Assembly: GCF_900106535.1 (NCBI RefSeq)
Contig: NZ_FNOH01000008.1
Span: forward strand, 1 to 64,000
Origin: Myxococcus xanthus
GTDB lineage: Bacteria > Myxococcota > Myxococcia > Myxococcales > Myxococcaceae
Length of the DNA stretch: 64,000 bases
Reading direction: 5' to 3'
A model generated the notes under the pieces. That model was given only the letters and a program-made list of their open reading frames with translations. It made no database searches and was not told the origin of the DNA. Below, one piece after another: positions 8,689-15,949 of the stretch. The position numbers and the translations under genes are program-made. Every line of letters begins with the position of its first letter. Position 1 is the first letter of the stretch.

Positions 8689-9855
8689 ATGACCGATGAC
8701 AGCACGCCGACCCACGAAACGAAGTTCGAGGACCCGACGCCGGAGAACAGCTCCGACCTGGAGCGCGCCCGACCCGGGCTCCGGTTCACCATCGACACCA
8801 CCACCTACGCGGCACTCCGCACGCTGGAGCGGCGGGGCAATGGCGAGGTGGTGCTCCTGGCCGAGCGTCACCTCCCCCATGGCCTCGCCGGGCATGTCAC
8901 CATCAAACGCCTGCGCAACCCCGCATCCTTCGAGCGCTGCCAGCGGCTCATCGAGGAGGTCCAGCTCGCCTTCCGGCTCCACCACCCGGCCATCGCCCAG
9001 GTCCATCACCTGAAAATCCACGCCGACAGGCCGCACATCATCGCGGAGTACGTGGACGGCCCCACGCTGGACACCGTCATCAGCCTCGCCACCATGCGTG
9101 AGCGGCCGCTCTGCGCGCCCTTCGCCCTCTACATCGCCGCCGAGATTGCCGACGCCCTCCACCACTCGCACACGCTGAGGGATTCGGAGAACCGGCCGCT
9201 GGGCATCATCCACCGCGACGTCGCTCCTCGGAACATCCGCGTGGCCCGGAGTGGCGAGGTGAAGGTGACGGACTTCGGCGCCGCCTACTCGCTCATGGTG
9301 GGCCGGGAGGAGACCCCGGGCCTCCTGCTCAAGGGCGACGTGGCGTACGCCTCGCCCGAGTACCTGCTCCGCAAGCCCATGGATGGCCGGTCCGATATCT
9401 TCTCCCTGGGCCTCGTCCTCATGGAGATGCTGACGTGCAAGCACCTCTTCGACCTGGAGGACGCGCAGGCCCCCATCGCCGCCCTGGACGTGAAGACGGA
9501 GGAGGTGCCCTCCGTGCCCCTCACGCAGATGATCGCGCTCGTCAGCCGCTACCGCTCCGAGGACGTGGAGCACGCGATGGCGGGCCTGCCGGACGCGCTC
9601 AAGGCCATCATCCACAAGGCCCTCCAGCGCAAGCCCTCCGAGCGCTACACCTCGGCCGCCGAGCTGCGCGATGCCCTGCGGGCGGCGCTCGCGGCACAGG
9701 CCCAGCCCTTCGGACGGAAGGAGGCGGCTGAGGAGCTGGCACGGATGCTGTCGGACGCCTCCGTCCTGCGCGACCGGGTGGAGCTGGACGAAGCGGGAAT
9801 CTTCCCCGAGGGACTGGACGCAGACGAAGCGACGCTCGCGCCGAACTCGAAGTGA
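8689..9855 (+). CDS. Eukaryote-like Ser/Thr protein kinase, cytoplasmic
   Basis: A 388-residue Hanks-type kinase. The start at 8689 has AGGAGG at 8677-8682 with 6-nt spacing, so upstream in-frame ATGs are unlikely. The catalytic Lys is probably K73 (VTIKRL), the catalytic loop is HRDVAPRN with D177, the metal-binding DFG is D195, the activation segment ends in ASPE, and the C-lobe ends near residue 325 with ERYTSAAEL. The glycine-rich loop is degenerate. No transmembrane segment is present, and the last ~60 residues are an acidic, unrecognised tail. It is convergent with the XRE regulator gene at 9878. Substrates are unknown. Confidence 0.85.
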   Translation: MTDDSTPTHETKFEDPTPENSSDLERARPGLRFTIDTTTYAALRTLERRGNGEVVLLAERHLPHGLAGHVTIKRLRNPASFERCQRLIEEVQLAFRLHHPAIAQVHHLKIHADRPHIIAEYVDGPTLDTVISLATMRERPLCAPFALYIAAEIADALHHSHTLRDSENRPLGIIHRDVAPRNIRVARSGEVKVTDFGAAYSLMVGREETPGLLLKGDVAYASPEYLLRKPMDGRSDIFSLGLVLMEMLTCKHLFDLEDAQAPIAALDVKTEEVPSVPLTQMIALVSRYRSEDVEHAMAGLPDALKAIIHKALQRKPSERYTSAAELRDALRAALAAQAQPFGRKEAAEELARMLSDASVLRDRVELDEAGIFPEGLDADEATLAPNSK

Positions 9856-9877
9856 GCACGGGCGGCCGGGCGACGCT

Positions 9878-10225
9878 TCAACGCAGCAGCACCTGGGCCA
9901 CCTTCACGAGGGCGTCGAGTTGCTCCTCGTCCATCTTTCGCGCGAGGCCGGTGAGCTGCCGCAGCCTGGGCGCTCCGCCCGGGCCTCGCGCCCCCTTCCC
10001 CTCCTCCGCGTCCGCGAGCCCCAGCAGCTCGTCCGAGCCGATGCGCAGCACCGCGCACATCCGCAGCAGCGTCTGCACGCTGGGCAGCATCTTCCCGCGC
10101 TCCAGGCGGCTGTAGACCATGTGCGCCAGGCCCAGCTTCTCGGCCACTTCCGCCTGCGTGAGCCCGAGCTGCGTCCGGGCCTCTCGGGCGGCACTTCCAA
10201 TGCGGGTCGCCAGTTCTTCGTTCAT
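9878..10225 (-). CDS. XRE-family helix-turn-helix regulator
   Basis: A 115-residue protein. The N-terminal HTH_3 domain (about residues 8-65) contains LGLTQAEVAEKLG and YSRLERGKMLPSVQTLLRM, the classic Cro/C1 HTH with recognition helix. A short Gly/Pro linker precedes a helical C-terminus. The start at 10225 gives a domain of normal length; upstream codons lack homology. A paralogous regulator gene lies just upstream on the same strand (10361-10612), with the same HTH arrangement. The operator is not known; the 250-bp surroundings and neighbouring kinase promoters are plausible targets. Confidence 0.85.
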   Translation of the reverse strand: MNEELATRIGSAAREARTQLGLTQAEVAEKLGLAHMVYSRLERGKMLPSVQTLLRMCAVLRIGSDELLGLADAEEGKGARGPGGAPRLRQLTGLARKMDEEQLDALVKVAQVLLR

Positions 10226-10360
10226 GCGTCGAGGTACCAGGAACACCGAGGACCCCGTCTGCCGCGGGCAGGAGGCTCGCGACTCGGGAACGCCCTTCCT
10301 GCCGCATCTTGGCGGCCGTGTCGATGCGCGACGAGCCCCTGTCACACAGCGCCGCCCCAC

Positions 10361-10612
10361 CTACCGGCCGGCCCCCTCGGGCGCGGGAAACGCCAGGCCC
10401 TCGCCGCTCAGGAGGAGGTCCACGGAGACACGAAGGACGCCGCACAGGTCCACCAGCGTGGGGAGGCTGGGCAACAACCTGCCGCGCTCCAGGCGACTGA
10501 GCACCAGCGTCGGCACGTGGATAGCCTCGGCCACCTGGGCCTGCGACAGGCCCACTCGATGCCGGGCGGCGCGGACCTGGGTTCCAATCCGCTGGGAGAG
10601 CTTCGCGTACAT
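10361..10612 (-). CDS. Small XRE-family helix-turn-helix regulator
   Basis: An 83-residue protein that is nearly all HTH_3 domain: GLSQAQVAEAIHVP and LSRLERGRLLPSLPTLVDLC. The start at 10612 was chosen because MYAKLSQRIGTQVR begins the domain at its usual place. It is paralogous to the regulator gene downstream (9878-10225). The gene is divergent from the kinase gene starting at 10812, and the ~200-bp region between them is a likely shared regulatory region. Confidence 0.8.
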   Translation of the reverse strand: MYAKLSQRIGTQVRAARHRVGLSQAQVAEAIHVPTLVLSRLERGRLLPSLPTLVDLCGVLRVSVDLLLSGEGLAFPAPEGAGR

Positions 10613-10811
10613 GAAGAGACCTGGGAAAAGAGGAGAATGCCGCGGGGACGGCACTCCGAGCATATACCTCAACAGGTTCAACCATGGTATCCGTCCAAGG
10701 TCTATGCCCCTCCCGCGCTGCTTCGCGGGGGGAACCCTCACGAGTTCCATTGCCCGTTGAGCGCATGTCCAGGAACGCCGAGCCCGTACGCCCCGCCGAA
10801 GGAGAGGTCTC

Positions 10812-12764
10812 GTGAGCCCGCGTCTGCATCCCGTCGTGCCCCCGGGCACGGACATTGGCGGGTACCTGGTGGAGGAGCGGCTGGGGGCCGGGGGCTTCGG
10901 CGCCGTGTACCGCGCTCGGCGTGGAGAGCGGAGCTCCGCGCTCAAGCTCATCCCGCTCTGGGGGCTGGCCGAGTGGGCGGAGCGCGAGGTGGCCATCCTC
11001 CTGCGGCTCAAGCACGCCAACCTGGTGCGCATCCGTGGACACGGCCAGTGGCCGGACGAGGCGCCCCAGTCCTTCTTCATCGTCATGGACTACGTGGAGG
11101 GGCGCCGCCTGGACGTGTGGGCCACGGAGGAGAACCCCTCGGCCCGTGAGGTGGTGCGCAAGGTGCTCGGTGTGGCGCGCGGGCTGGGCGCCGCGCACCG
11201 GGCGAAGGTGGTGCACCGGGACTTGAAGGAGAGCAACGTCGTCGTGCGCGACTCGGACGGCGAGGCGGTGGTGGTGGACTTCGGCGCGGGCGGGTACGAG
11301 AGCGCCCCCAGCATCACCGGCGGCGTGCTCCCGCCGGGCACCCTGGAGTACCGCGCGCCCGAGGCCTGGCGCTTCCAGCAGGAGCACGGCGACGAGCGTG
11401 GCCGCTCCTACCAGCCCGGCCCCTCGGATGACCTGTACGCGCTGGGCGTCGTGCTCTATTGGCTCCTGACGGGCAGGCAGCCCTTCCTGCCGGACGAGGC
11501 CGAGGGCGTGGAGGCCGTGCTCAACCGCGCCCCCAGACCGCCCCAGGCGCTCAACCCGCGCGTCCCCGGGGCCCTCGGCGACGTGTGCATGCGCCTGCTG
11601 GCCAAGACGCCCGAGGAGCGACACCCCGACGCCGACACGCTGTGCGCGGAGCTGGAGTCCCTGCTCGCCCAGGCGGACGAAGCCTGGGACGTGAAGCTCT
11701 GTGACACCCATGGCGCGGACACCGCCACCACGCTCGCGGAGGCGCCGCAAGCGGTCGAAGACGAGCTGGCGCAGTGGCTGAAGCGGCGCAAGGCCCGGCC
11801 TCGTCGCGGGCCTCGTCCGCCACGAGGTGGGGACGCGTACGAATCCGATGCAAACGCGGTGGCCATCCCGTTCGAGCCGCCGCCCGCGGCACGCGCCGGT
11901 CATTCCAAGGCCCTGCGCGTGGCGGCCTGGATGGCGCTCCTGGTGGTCTTGATTGTGGGCGGACTGGTGCTCGCGCGCGGACTGATGCCCTCCTCCCCTC
12001 CTGCCGCACGTCACGGGATGGCGCCCCATTCCCATGTCACCGTGGGCTCGCCCCCCGGCGGTTCCGCGTTCGTTCCCACGTCCTGGAGTCCCGGTCAGGA
12101 AGTGGCGGCACCCTGGAGGCCACTGGAAGCTGACGAGGCCGCAGGCTCGCTCGATGGAGCATCCACCCTTGCGGCCGTCGCCGTTCCCGCGACGTATTCC
12201 AAGGAGAAGGCCTCCGTGAAGATGAAGAAGGACACCGGCATGCTCCCCGAGCCCGAGCCGCAGCGCCTCCAGGGCACAGCCGCTGGCAAGGCGATTGGCC
12301 TGGGTGTCGCGGCCTGCCTTTCGATGGCGTGCCCTGGTTCCCAGGTGCGCCCGACGCCGCCTCCCGAGGACTGTCCTCCAGGGGCCATTGAGGCCATGGA
12401 ACAGCTCGGCCTCTTCGCCCCCGGACTCGAGCGGCCTTCAACCACGTTCGACCTGAGCCCCGGCAATGGTGGCAGAAACATCAAGGTCCGTGAGGGCACG
12501 ACGACGGTTCGCATGGGGGTCCATTGGGGACGCATGCCGCCGGGAACCCTGTTCTCCGGGCAGCTCCTCGTCGGTCCAGAGCGGGTCTACGGACGACTCA
12601 CCGAGGCGCGTACTCCCAAGAATGAGCGCATCCCCGTCTGCGTGCAGTTCGTTGAACCGGAGGACGGCCGCATCGGACTCCTGAAGATGGAGCCAACCCG
12701 AGCCCCCGGCACGGCCACCGTCTACTCCGCGCTGGATTTGAAGGCCGTGCGCCGCTTCGAGTGA
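10812..12764 (+). CDS. Membrane-anchored Ser/Thr protein kinase
   Basis: A 650-residue protein with a GTG start preceded by GGAGAGG. The kinase domain spans about residues 14-290: glycine loop GAGGFGAVY (~25-33), Lys45, HRDLKESN with D137, DFG with D156, and APE in YRAPEAW. A proline/arginine-rich linker leads to one transmembrane helix at ~373-393, so the last ~250 residues are predicted extracytoplasmic. The C-terminal part has a VREGTTTV..GTLFSGQLLVG module seen in many myxobacterial kinases that neighbour DUF2381 genes, and a DUF2381 gene follows 9 bp downstream. The two products probably work together in a signalling complex; the ligand is unknown. Confidence 0.88.
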   Translation: MSPRLHPVVPPGTDIGGYLVEERLGAGGFGAVYRARRGERSSALKLIPLWGLAEWAEREVAILLRLKHANLVRIRGHGQWPDEAPQSFFIVMDYVEGRRLDVWATEENPSAREVVRKVLGVARGLGAAHRAKVVHRDLKESNVVVRDSDGEAVVVDFGAGGYESAPSITGGVLPPGTLEYRAPEAWRFQQEHGDERGRSYQPGPSDDLYALGVVLYWLLTGRQPFLPDEAEGVEAVLNRAPRPPQALNPRVPGALGDVCMRLLAKTPEERHPDADTLCAELESLLAQADEAWDVKLCDTHGADTATTLAEAPQAVEDELAQWLKRRKARPRRGPRPPRGGDAYESDANAVAIPFEPPPAARAGHSKALRVAAWMALLVVLIVGGLVLARGLMPSSPPAARHGMAPHSHVTVGSPPGGSAFVPTSWSPGQEVAAPWRPLEADEAAGSLDGASTLAAVAVPATYSKEKASVKMKKDTGMLPEPEPQRLQGTAAGKAIGLGVAACLSMACPGSQVRPTPPPEDCPPGAIEAMEQLGLFAPGLERPSTTFDLSPGNGGRNIKVREGTTTVRMGVHWGRMPPGTLFSGQLLVGPERVYGRLTEARTPKNERIPVCVQFVEPEDGRIGLLKMEPTRAPGTATVYSALDLKAVRRFE

Positions 12765-12773
12765 GGACCGACC

Positions 12774-13703
12774 GTGCCCGCGTCACCCATCGCCTTTTTC
12801 GTGGTGCTCGTGCTCGCGTCAGGCGCCGCGACCGCCCAACCGTCTCCCACGGTCTCGGGCCTTGGGGTGCGCCGCGTCGAAATCTCGGCGGAGCCATCCT
12901 CGGCGGTGCCGCCTCCAGAGGTTCAGATAAGCCCACGCATGTCCACGTCCTTCGAGTTCGACTCCGCCCTGGATCCGGCGAAGGTCGTGCTCGAAGGCGA
13001 AGAACGCTTTTCACTCGTGGACCTCGGGCGAAGCACGCTCCGGCTGGTGCCCTCGGAGCAGCTCCTACCCGGCGAACGCCTACTGCTGACGGTGCGCTTC
13101 CAGGATGGCTCGGTCCCCCTTGATGCGGCCTTCGTCCTCGTCGCCCACCCCGCGCGCGGCGAGCGCATCGTCGAGGTGTGGAGACAGGCGCGCACGGCGG
13201 AGTCCTACCAGCAGGAGGCGAAGGAGGCCCGAGCGGAAACCCAGCAGTGCCACGAGGAGAACGCGCGGATGAGGGCGGAACAGCGGGAACCGAGCGGCAT
13301 CGCGGGCCTCCTGGCCAACGGTGTCATCCAAAAGGAGGAGGGCGTCGCCGCGAAACTCCTCCGCGTCAACGAAGAGGTTCGTCAGCATCCAGGCAACGCA
13401 CTCTGGGCACACCGGGCTTGGAGCTATCGCGCCCCTGTTCGCGTAGCCGTAGCGGTGGAGTTCGAGAACCCGGACGCCGCGAACCCCTGGACCGCGGAAG
13501 GGGCATCGCTGGTGAGCAAGCCGGGCACGTCCCTGAAGATCCTGACCGTCTGGCAAAAGGCCCCCATCTCTCGCTATCCGTTCGGCCGCGTCGTGGTGGA
13601 AGCAGAAGCGACGCCGGATGCGGCGCAGGGGCCGTTCACCCTGAAGCTGTGGGGACCGGGCGGGCTGCGCGCCATCACCCTCTCCGGCGTGACGTTCCCG
13701 TAG
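12774..13703 (+). CDS. DUF2381 family secreted/periplasmic protein
   Basis: A 309-residue protein with GTG start and a signal peptide (SPIAFFVVLVLASGAATA, cleavage near AQP). The body contains a beta-rich N-terminal half and a Glu-rich coiled-coil stretch (~130-165, ESYQQEAKEARAETQQCHEE), followed by another beta-rich half ending in LSGVTFP. This fits DUF2381 (TIGR02268), a myxobacterial paralogous family commonly encoded beside Ser/Thr kinases. It is probably co-transcribed with the upstream kinase (9-bp gap) and may interact with the extracytoplasmic part of that kinase. Biochemical function is unknown. Confidence 0.75.
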   Translation: MPASPIAFFVVLVLASGAATAQPSPTVSGLGVRRVEISAEPSSAVPPPEVQISPRMSTSFEFDSALDPAKVVLEGEERFSLVDLGRSTLRLVPSEQLLPGERLLLTVRFQDGSVPLDAAFVLVAHPARGERIVEVWRQARTAESYQQEAKEARAETQQCHEENARMRAEQREPSGIAGLLANGVIQKEEGVAAKLLRVNEEVRQHPGNALWAHRAWSYRAPVRVAVAVEFENPDAANPWTAEGASLVSKPGTSLKILTVWQKAPISRYPFGRVVVEAEATPDAAQGPFTLKLWGPGGLRAITLSGVTFP

Positions 13704-13711
13704 GTCTGGTG

Positions 13712-14062
13712 ATGAAGTTGGAAGAACTGGTCGAGCAGTTCGCTCGGAATGTCGCGGCCCAGACTGATGCCATTCATCGAGGAGATTCCAGGGCGGGGAA
13801 CAAGCACGCCAAGCAGTACACCGCCGCGCTTCAGGCGCTACGCGCGCAGGGGGATACTGGGCGAGAGGCCCTCGCCGTGCTGCTGAAGCATCCTCGTACG
13901 GATGTTCGAGCCATGGCGGCTGGGTTCCTGCTCCGCTACCGGACGGCGGAAGCCAAGGCGGTACTGGAAGCGGCAGCGAACGAGGGAGGGGTGGCCGCCA
14001 TCAGAGCGATCATGACACTACGACGTTGGAAGGACGGCACCTGGGCGCTCGATCCGGAGTAG
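13712..14062 (+). CDS. DUF2019 domain protein, tandem copy 1
   Basis: A 116-residue helical protein starting MKLEELVEQFARNVAAQ. HEAT-like helices include REALAVLLKHPRTDVRAMAA, FLLRYRTAEAKAVLE, and a C-terminus RRWKDGTWALDPE. It matches DUF2019, a small repeat-like family frequent in myxobacteria. The start is ATG at 13712 in the context CTGGTGATGAAGTTGGA, which recurs before the second copy. It lies 8 bp after the DUF2381 gene and is probably in the same operon. Function unknown; HEAT-like scaffolding or an immunity role are guesses. Confidence 0.7.
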   Translation: MKLEELVEQFARNVAAQTDAIHRGDSRAGNKHAKQYTAALQALRAQGDTGREALAVLLKHPRTDVRAMAAGFLLRYRTAEAKAVLEAAANEGGVAAIRAIMTLRRWKDGTWALDPE

Positions 14063-14115
14063 GCCAGCGAGTTCGGGTTATTGGCCCTCAAGAACATCGA
14101 GAAGGGGCTCTGGTG

Positions 14116-14466
14116 ATGAAGTTGGAGGATCTTGTCGAGCAGTTCGCCCAGAACGTGGCCGGACAGAACGAGGCCATCCTCCGGGGAGACGCCAAGATCG
14201 GGAACAAGCACGCCAGGAAGTACGGTGCCGCCGTCGATAAGCTCCTGGCCAACGGCAATGCCGGACGTGACGCTCTCGCCGTGCTGCTCAAGCATGAGCG
14301 ACTGGACGTGCGCGTGATGGCCGCCGCGCATCTGCTTCGCTATCGGACGGACGGAGCCAAAGCGGTCCTTGAGGAAGCTGCCAAGGGGCAAGGGCTGGCC
14401 CCATTCGGAGCGCAGCAGGCATTGAAACGCTGGGAAGAAGGAACCTGGGCGCTCGATCCAGAGTAG
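14116..14466 (+). CDS. DUF2019 domain protein, tandem copy 2
   Basis: A 116-residue paralogue of the preceding gene, colinear along its full length and ending KRWEEGTWALDPE. The start at 14116 repeats the GGTGATGAAGTTGGA context of copy 1, which decides it against a longer open frame. The ~50-bp gap between copies suggests co-transcription. The two proteins differ mainly at surface-type positions in the N-terminal helices and around the fourth helix, as after duplication and divergence. Confidence 0.7.
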   Translation: MKLEDLVEQFAQNVAGQNEAILRGDAKIGNKHARKYGAAVDKLLANGNAGRDALAVLLKHERLDVRVMAAAHLLRYRTDGAKAVLEEAAKGQGLAPFGAQQALKRWEEGTWALDPE

Positions 14467-14468
14467 CC

Positions 14469-14600
14469 CGCATCGGAGGCCCCCTCGGCGCTGTCCAGGC
14501 GAGCCAGGTATACGTAGTCGCGCTTGAGGTCACCGGCGTCTGGGATGACCGCCGCTACCTCGACATGTTCCTGCTGAAATCCCCCCTGCCCCGCCGCTGA
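14469..14600 (+). pseudogene. 3' remnant of an unidentified gene
   Basis: Directly after the DUF2019 stop, one frame without a start codon reads RIGGPLGAVQASQVYVVALE, then VTGVWDDRRYLDMFLLK and ends at TGA 14598-14600. The segment is protein-like (beta strand pattern, host-like codon use) for about 43 codons but has no beginning, so it looks like the C-terminal stub of a deleted gene. I cannot identify the parent. The next ~150 bp contain nothing recognisable. Confidence 0.4.
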
Positions 14601-14750
14601 TTGATGCCTCCGAGGCGCATTCCTCCCCCGAACCCCCTCCGAAACAACTACACACGATTCCGGACTTGACCTCGCTCGCGCAGTTCAACTAGGCGCCCCC
14701 CACTCAGGGTGATAGACGCACGATATCTGGACGTGACTCGTCCGCGCATC

Positions 14751-15173
14751 ATGCCAAAGTTGAACATCGCCATTAGCCTGTTGTGCCTCTTAGCCGCCGT
14801 GTCGCTGGGTTGCTCCAGTAGCGCCACCGGCACGGCCAGCCGCCGCGACGCCTACGCACTGGCGTCCTGCACTGACACCGTGTCGTGCTGCGTACAGCGC
14901 AACCCAGCAGTGCCCGAAGCGTGCGGCCTCACGGCGAGCGAAGCCGCCGCGTACACCGCGACCATGGATGCCGCCATGCAGCACGCACAAGACAAGGCGA
15001 AAGAAGAGGAGGACGACGCCGAAGACGGATGGAGGGAGCACTGCACCAACACCTACGTCGCCTGCCGAGACCAGAAGAAGCCGCGTTGGGATGGCGACTG
15101 CTATGCGTGCTTTCGGTACTGCGAGGGGCAAAGGCAGTGGCCCTTCGAACTTTGCAGCCGTAGAAGTCGATAG
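14751..15173 (+). CDS. Small Cys-rich lipoprotein, possible SitA-type toxin
   Basis: A 140-residue predicted lipoprotein. The start at 14751 gives the signal MPKLNIAISLLCLLAAVSLG with lipobox Cys21; an upstream in-frame ATG (14709) would not. The mature part has four Cys near the N-terminus (SCTDTVSCCVQ, EACG), an acidic helix, and a Cys-rich C-terminus HCTNTYVACRDQKKP...DCYACFRYCEGQRQWPF. Short lipoproteins with such ends are found in myxobacterial polymorphic toxin sets, and a DUF2379-like gene follows 9 bp later as a possible partner. The toxin role is inference; a structural disulphide-rich lipoprotein is the alternative. Confidence 0.55.
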   Translation: MPKLNIAISLLCLLAAVSLGCSSSATGTASRRDAYALASCTDTVSCCVQRNPAVPEACGLTASEAAAYTATMDAAMQHAQDKAKEEEDDAEDGWREHCTNTYVACRDQKKPRWDGDCYACFRYCEGQRQWPFELCSRRSR

Positions 15174-15182
15174 GGGCTTTCG

Positions 15183-15560
15183 ATGCCGGAACACCGCACT
15201 TGGCACGAAATCAGGGAGTTGAACCGCCGCGTTACCGACCTTGGAGAACCGCTCGTTCTCACGGATGAAAACCGCGCGCTCCTGACCAATACCGCTTCCG
15301 AAGTAGCCATAACGCCACGGGAAGTCACCCAGGCACTCCAGGACGATGTGAGCGCCGCCGCGCTGCTCAAAGAGATTGCGAAGCGTATCCGGGTGGGCTC
15401 GCGGCGCCTGTCGCGTGCCATCACCGAAGCAATCAAGCACCAGGAGGCAGGCGACCTTGACGCCGCACGCGCGCCATTCCTGGAACTGCTCAATGTTGAA
15501 GTCGTCCCGTTCTACCGTGAGCTTGCCCAGGTTCAGCTAGACGCGCTCGACGAGCCGTAA
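15183..15560 (+). CDS. DUF2379-like helical protein, possible immunity partner
   Basis: A 125-residue soluble, all-helical protein: HEIRELNRRVTDLGEPLVL, TPREVTQALQDDVSAAALL, RRLSRAITEAIKHQEAGDL, then LLNVEVVPFYRELAQVQLDAL. It resembles DUF2379, a myxobacterial paralogous family often found beside small secreted or lipoprotein genes. It is probably translated with the lipoprotein upstream (9-bp gap). A strong GC hairpin follows its stop. Immunity is inferred from position only. Confidence 0.55.
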   Translation: MPEHRTWHEIRELNRRVTDLGEPLVLTDENRALLTNTASEVAITPREVTQALQDDVSAAALLKEIAKRIRVGSRRLSRAITEAIKHQEAGDLDAARAPFLELLNVEVVPFYRELAQVQLDALDEP

Positions 15561-15567
15561 CGACAAC

Positions 15568-15593
15568 GGGGGCGCGACTGACGCCGCGCCCCC
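15568..15593 (+). terminator. GC-rich terminator-like hairpin
   Basis: GGGGGCGCG (15568-15576) pairs perfectly with CGCGCCCCC (15585-15593) around an 8-nt loop, starting 8 bp after the DUF2379-like stop. There is no T tract, as is common in high-GC myxobacteria. It separates the lipoprotein operon from the contractile injection system operon. Confidence 0.65.
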
Positions 15594-15949
15594 GCCATAC
15601 TCAGGGGGGAACTACCGGGCCTGGAACGACTGAGCTGACATGACGGCGGCCCGCCGCTGGAGCCCCAGGGAGGGCCGTCGTGTGCCTCAATGCGCGTCCA
15701 CGACCGCCGGCTCGGCCTTCCGGAGACATGCTCCAAACCGCGTCTGCTTGAACACGTCCCACCCGCGCCCCAGCTTGCTCCGGCTGCGTCAATTCCAAAC
15801 CTCTCAGGTCGGATTGGGATTCGCGCTGGCAAAATCTCCTGCCTCACCGGGCTCTCACAGTCGGCTCCAGTTCACCACAGTGCCGCCCATTGACACTGGC
15901 AGTGAACACATGAACTCCTCCGGTATGAATCACCAGGGGGCGAGCATCC
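15594..15949. other. Upstream region of the contractile injection system operon
   Basis: About 356 bp without a supported gene. Short frames on both strands lack homology-like features. It must hold the promoter of the ~34-kb operon that starts at 15950, but I see no clear sigma-70 or -24/-12 sigma-54 elements. GGGGG with a 9-nt gap precedes the GTG start. Confidence 0.4.

Noticed and set aside
9645-12035. Minus-strand open frame of 796 codons covering kinase and regulators
   Set aside because: It overlaps two genuine XRE genes in another frame and a kinase with all catalytic motifs on the opposite strand.
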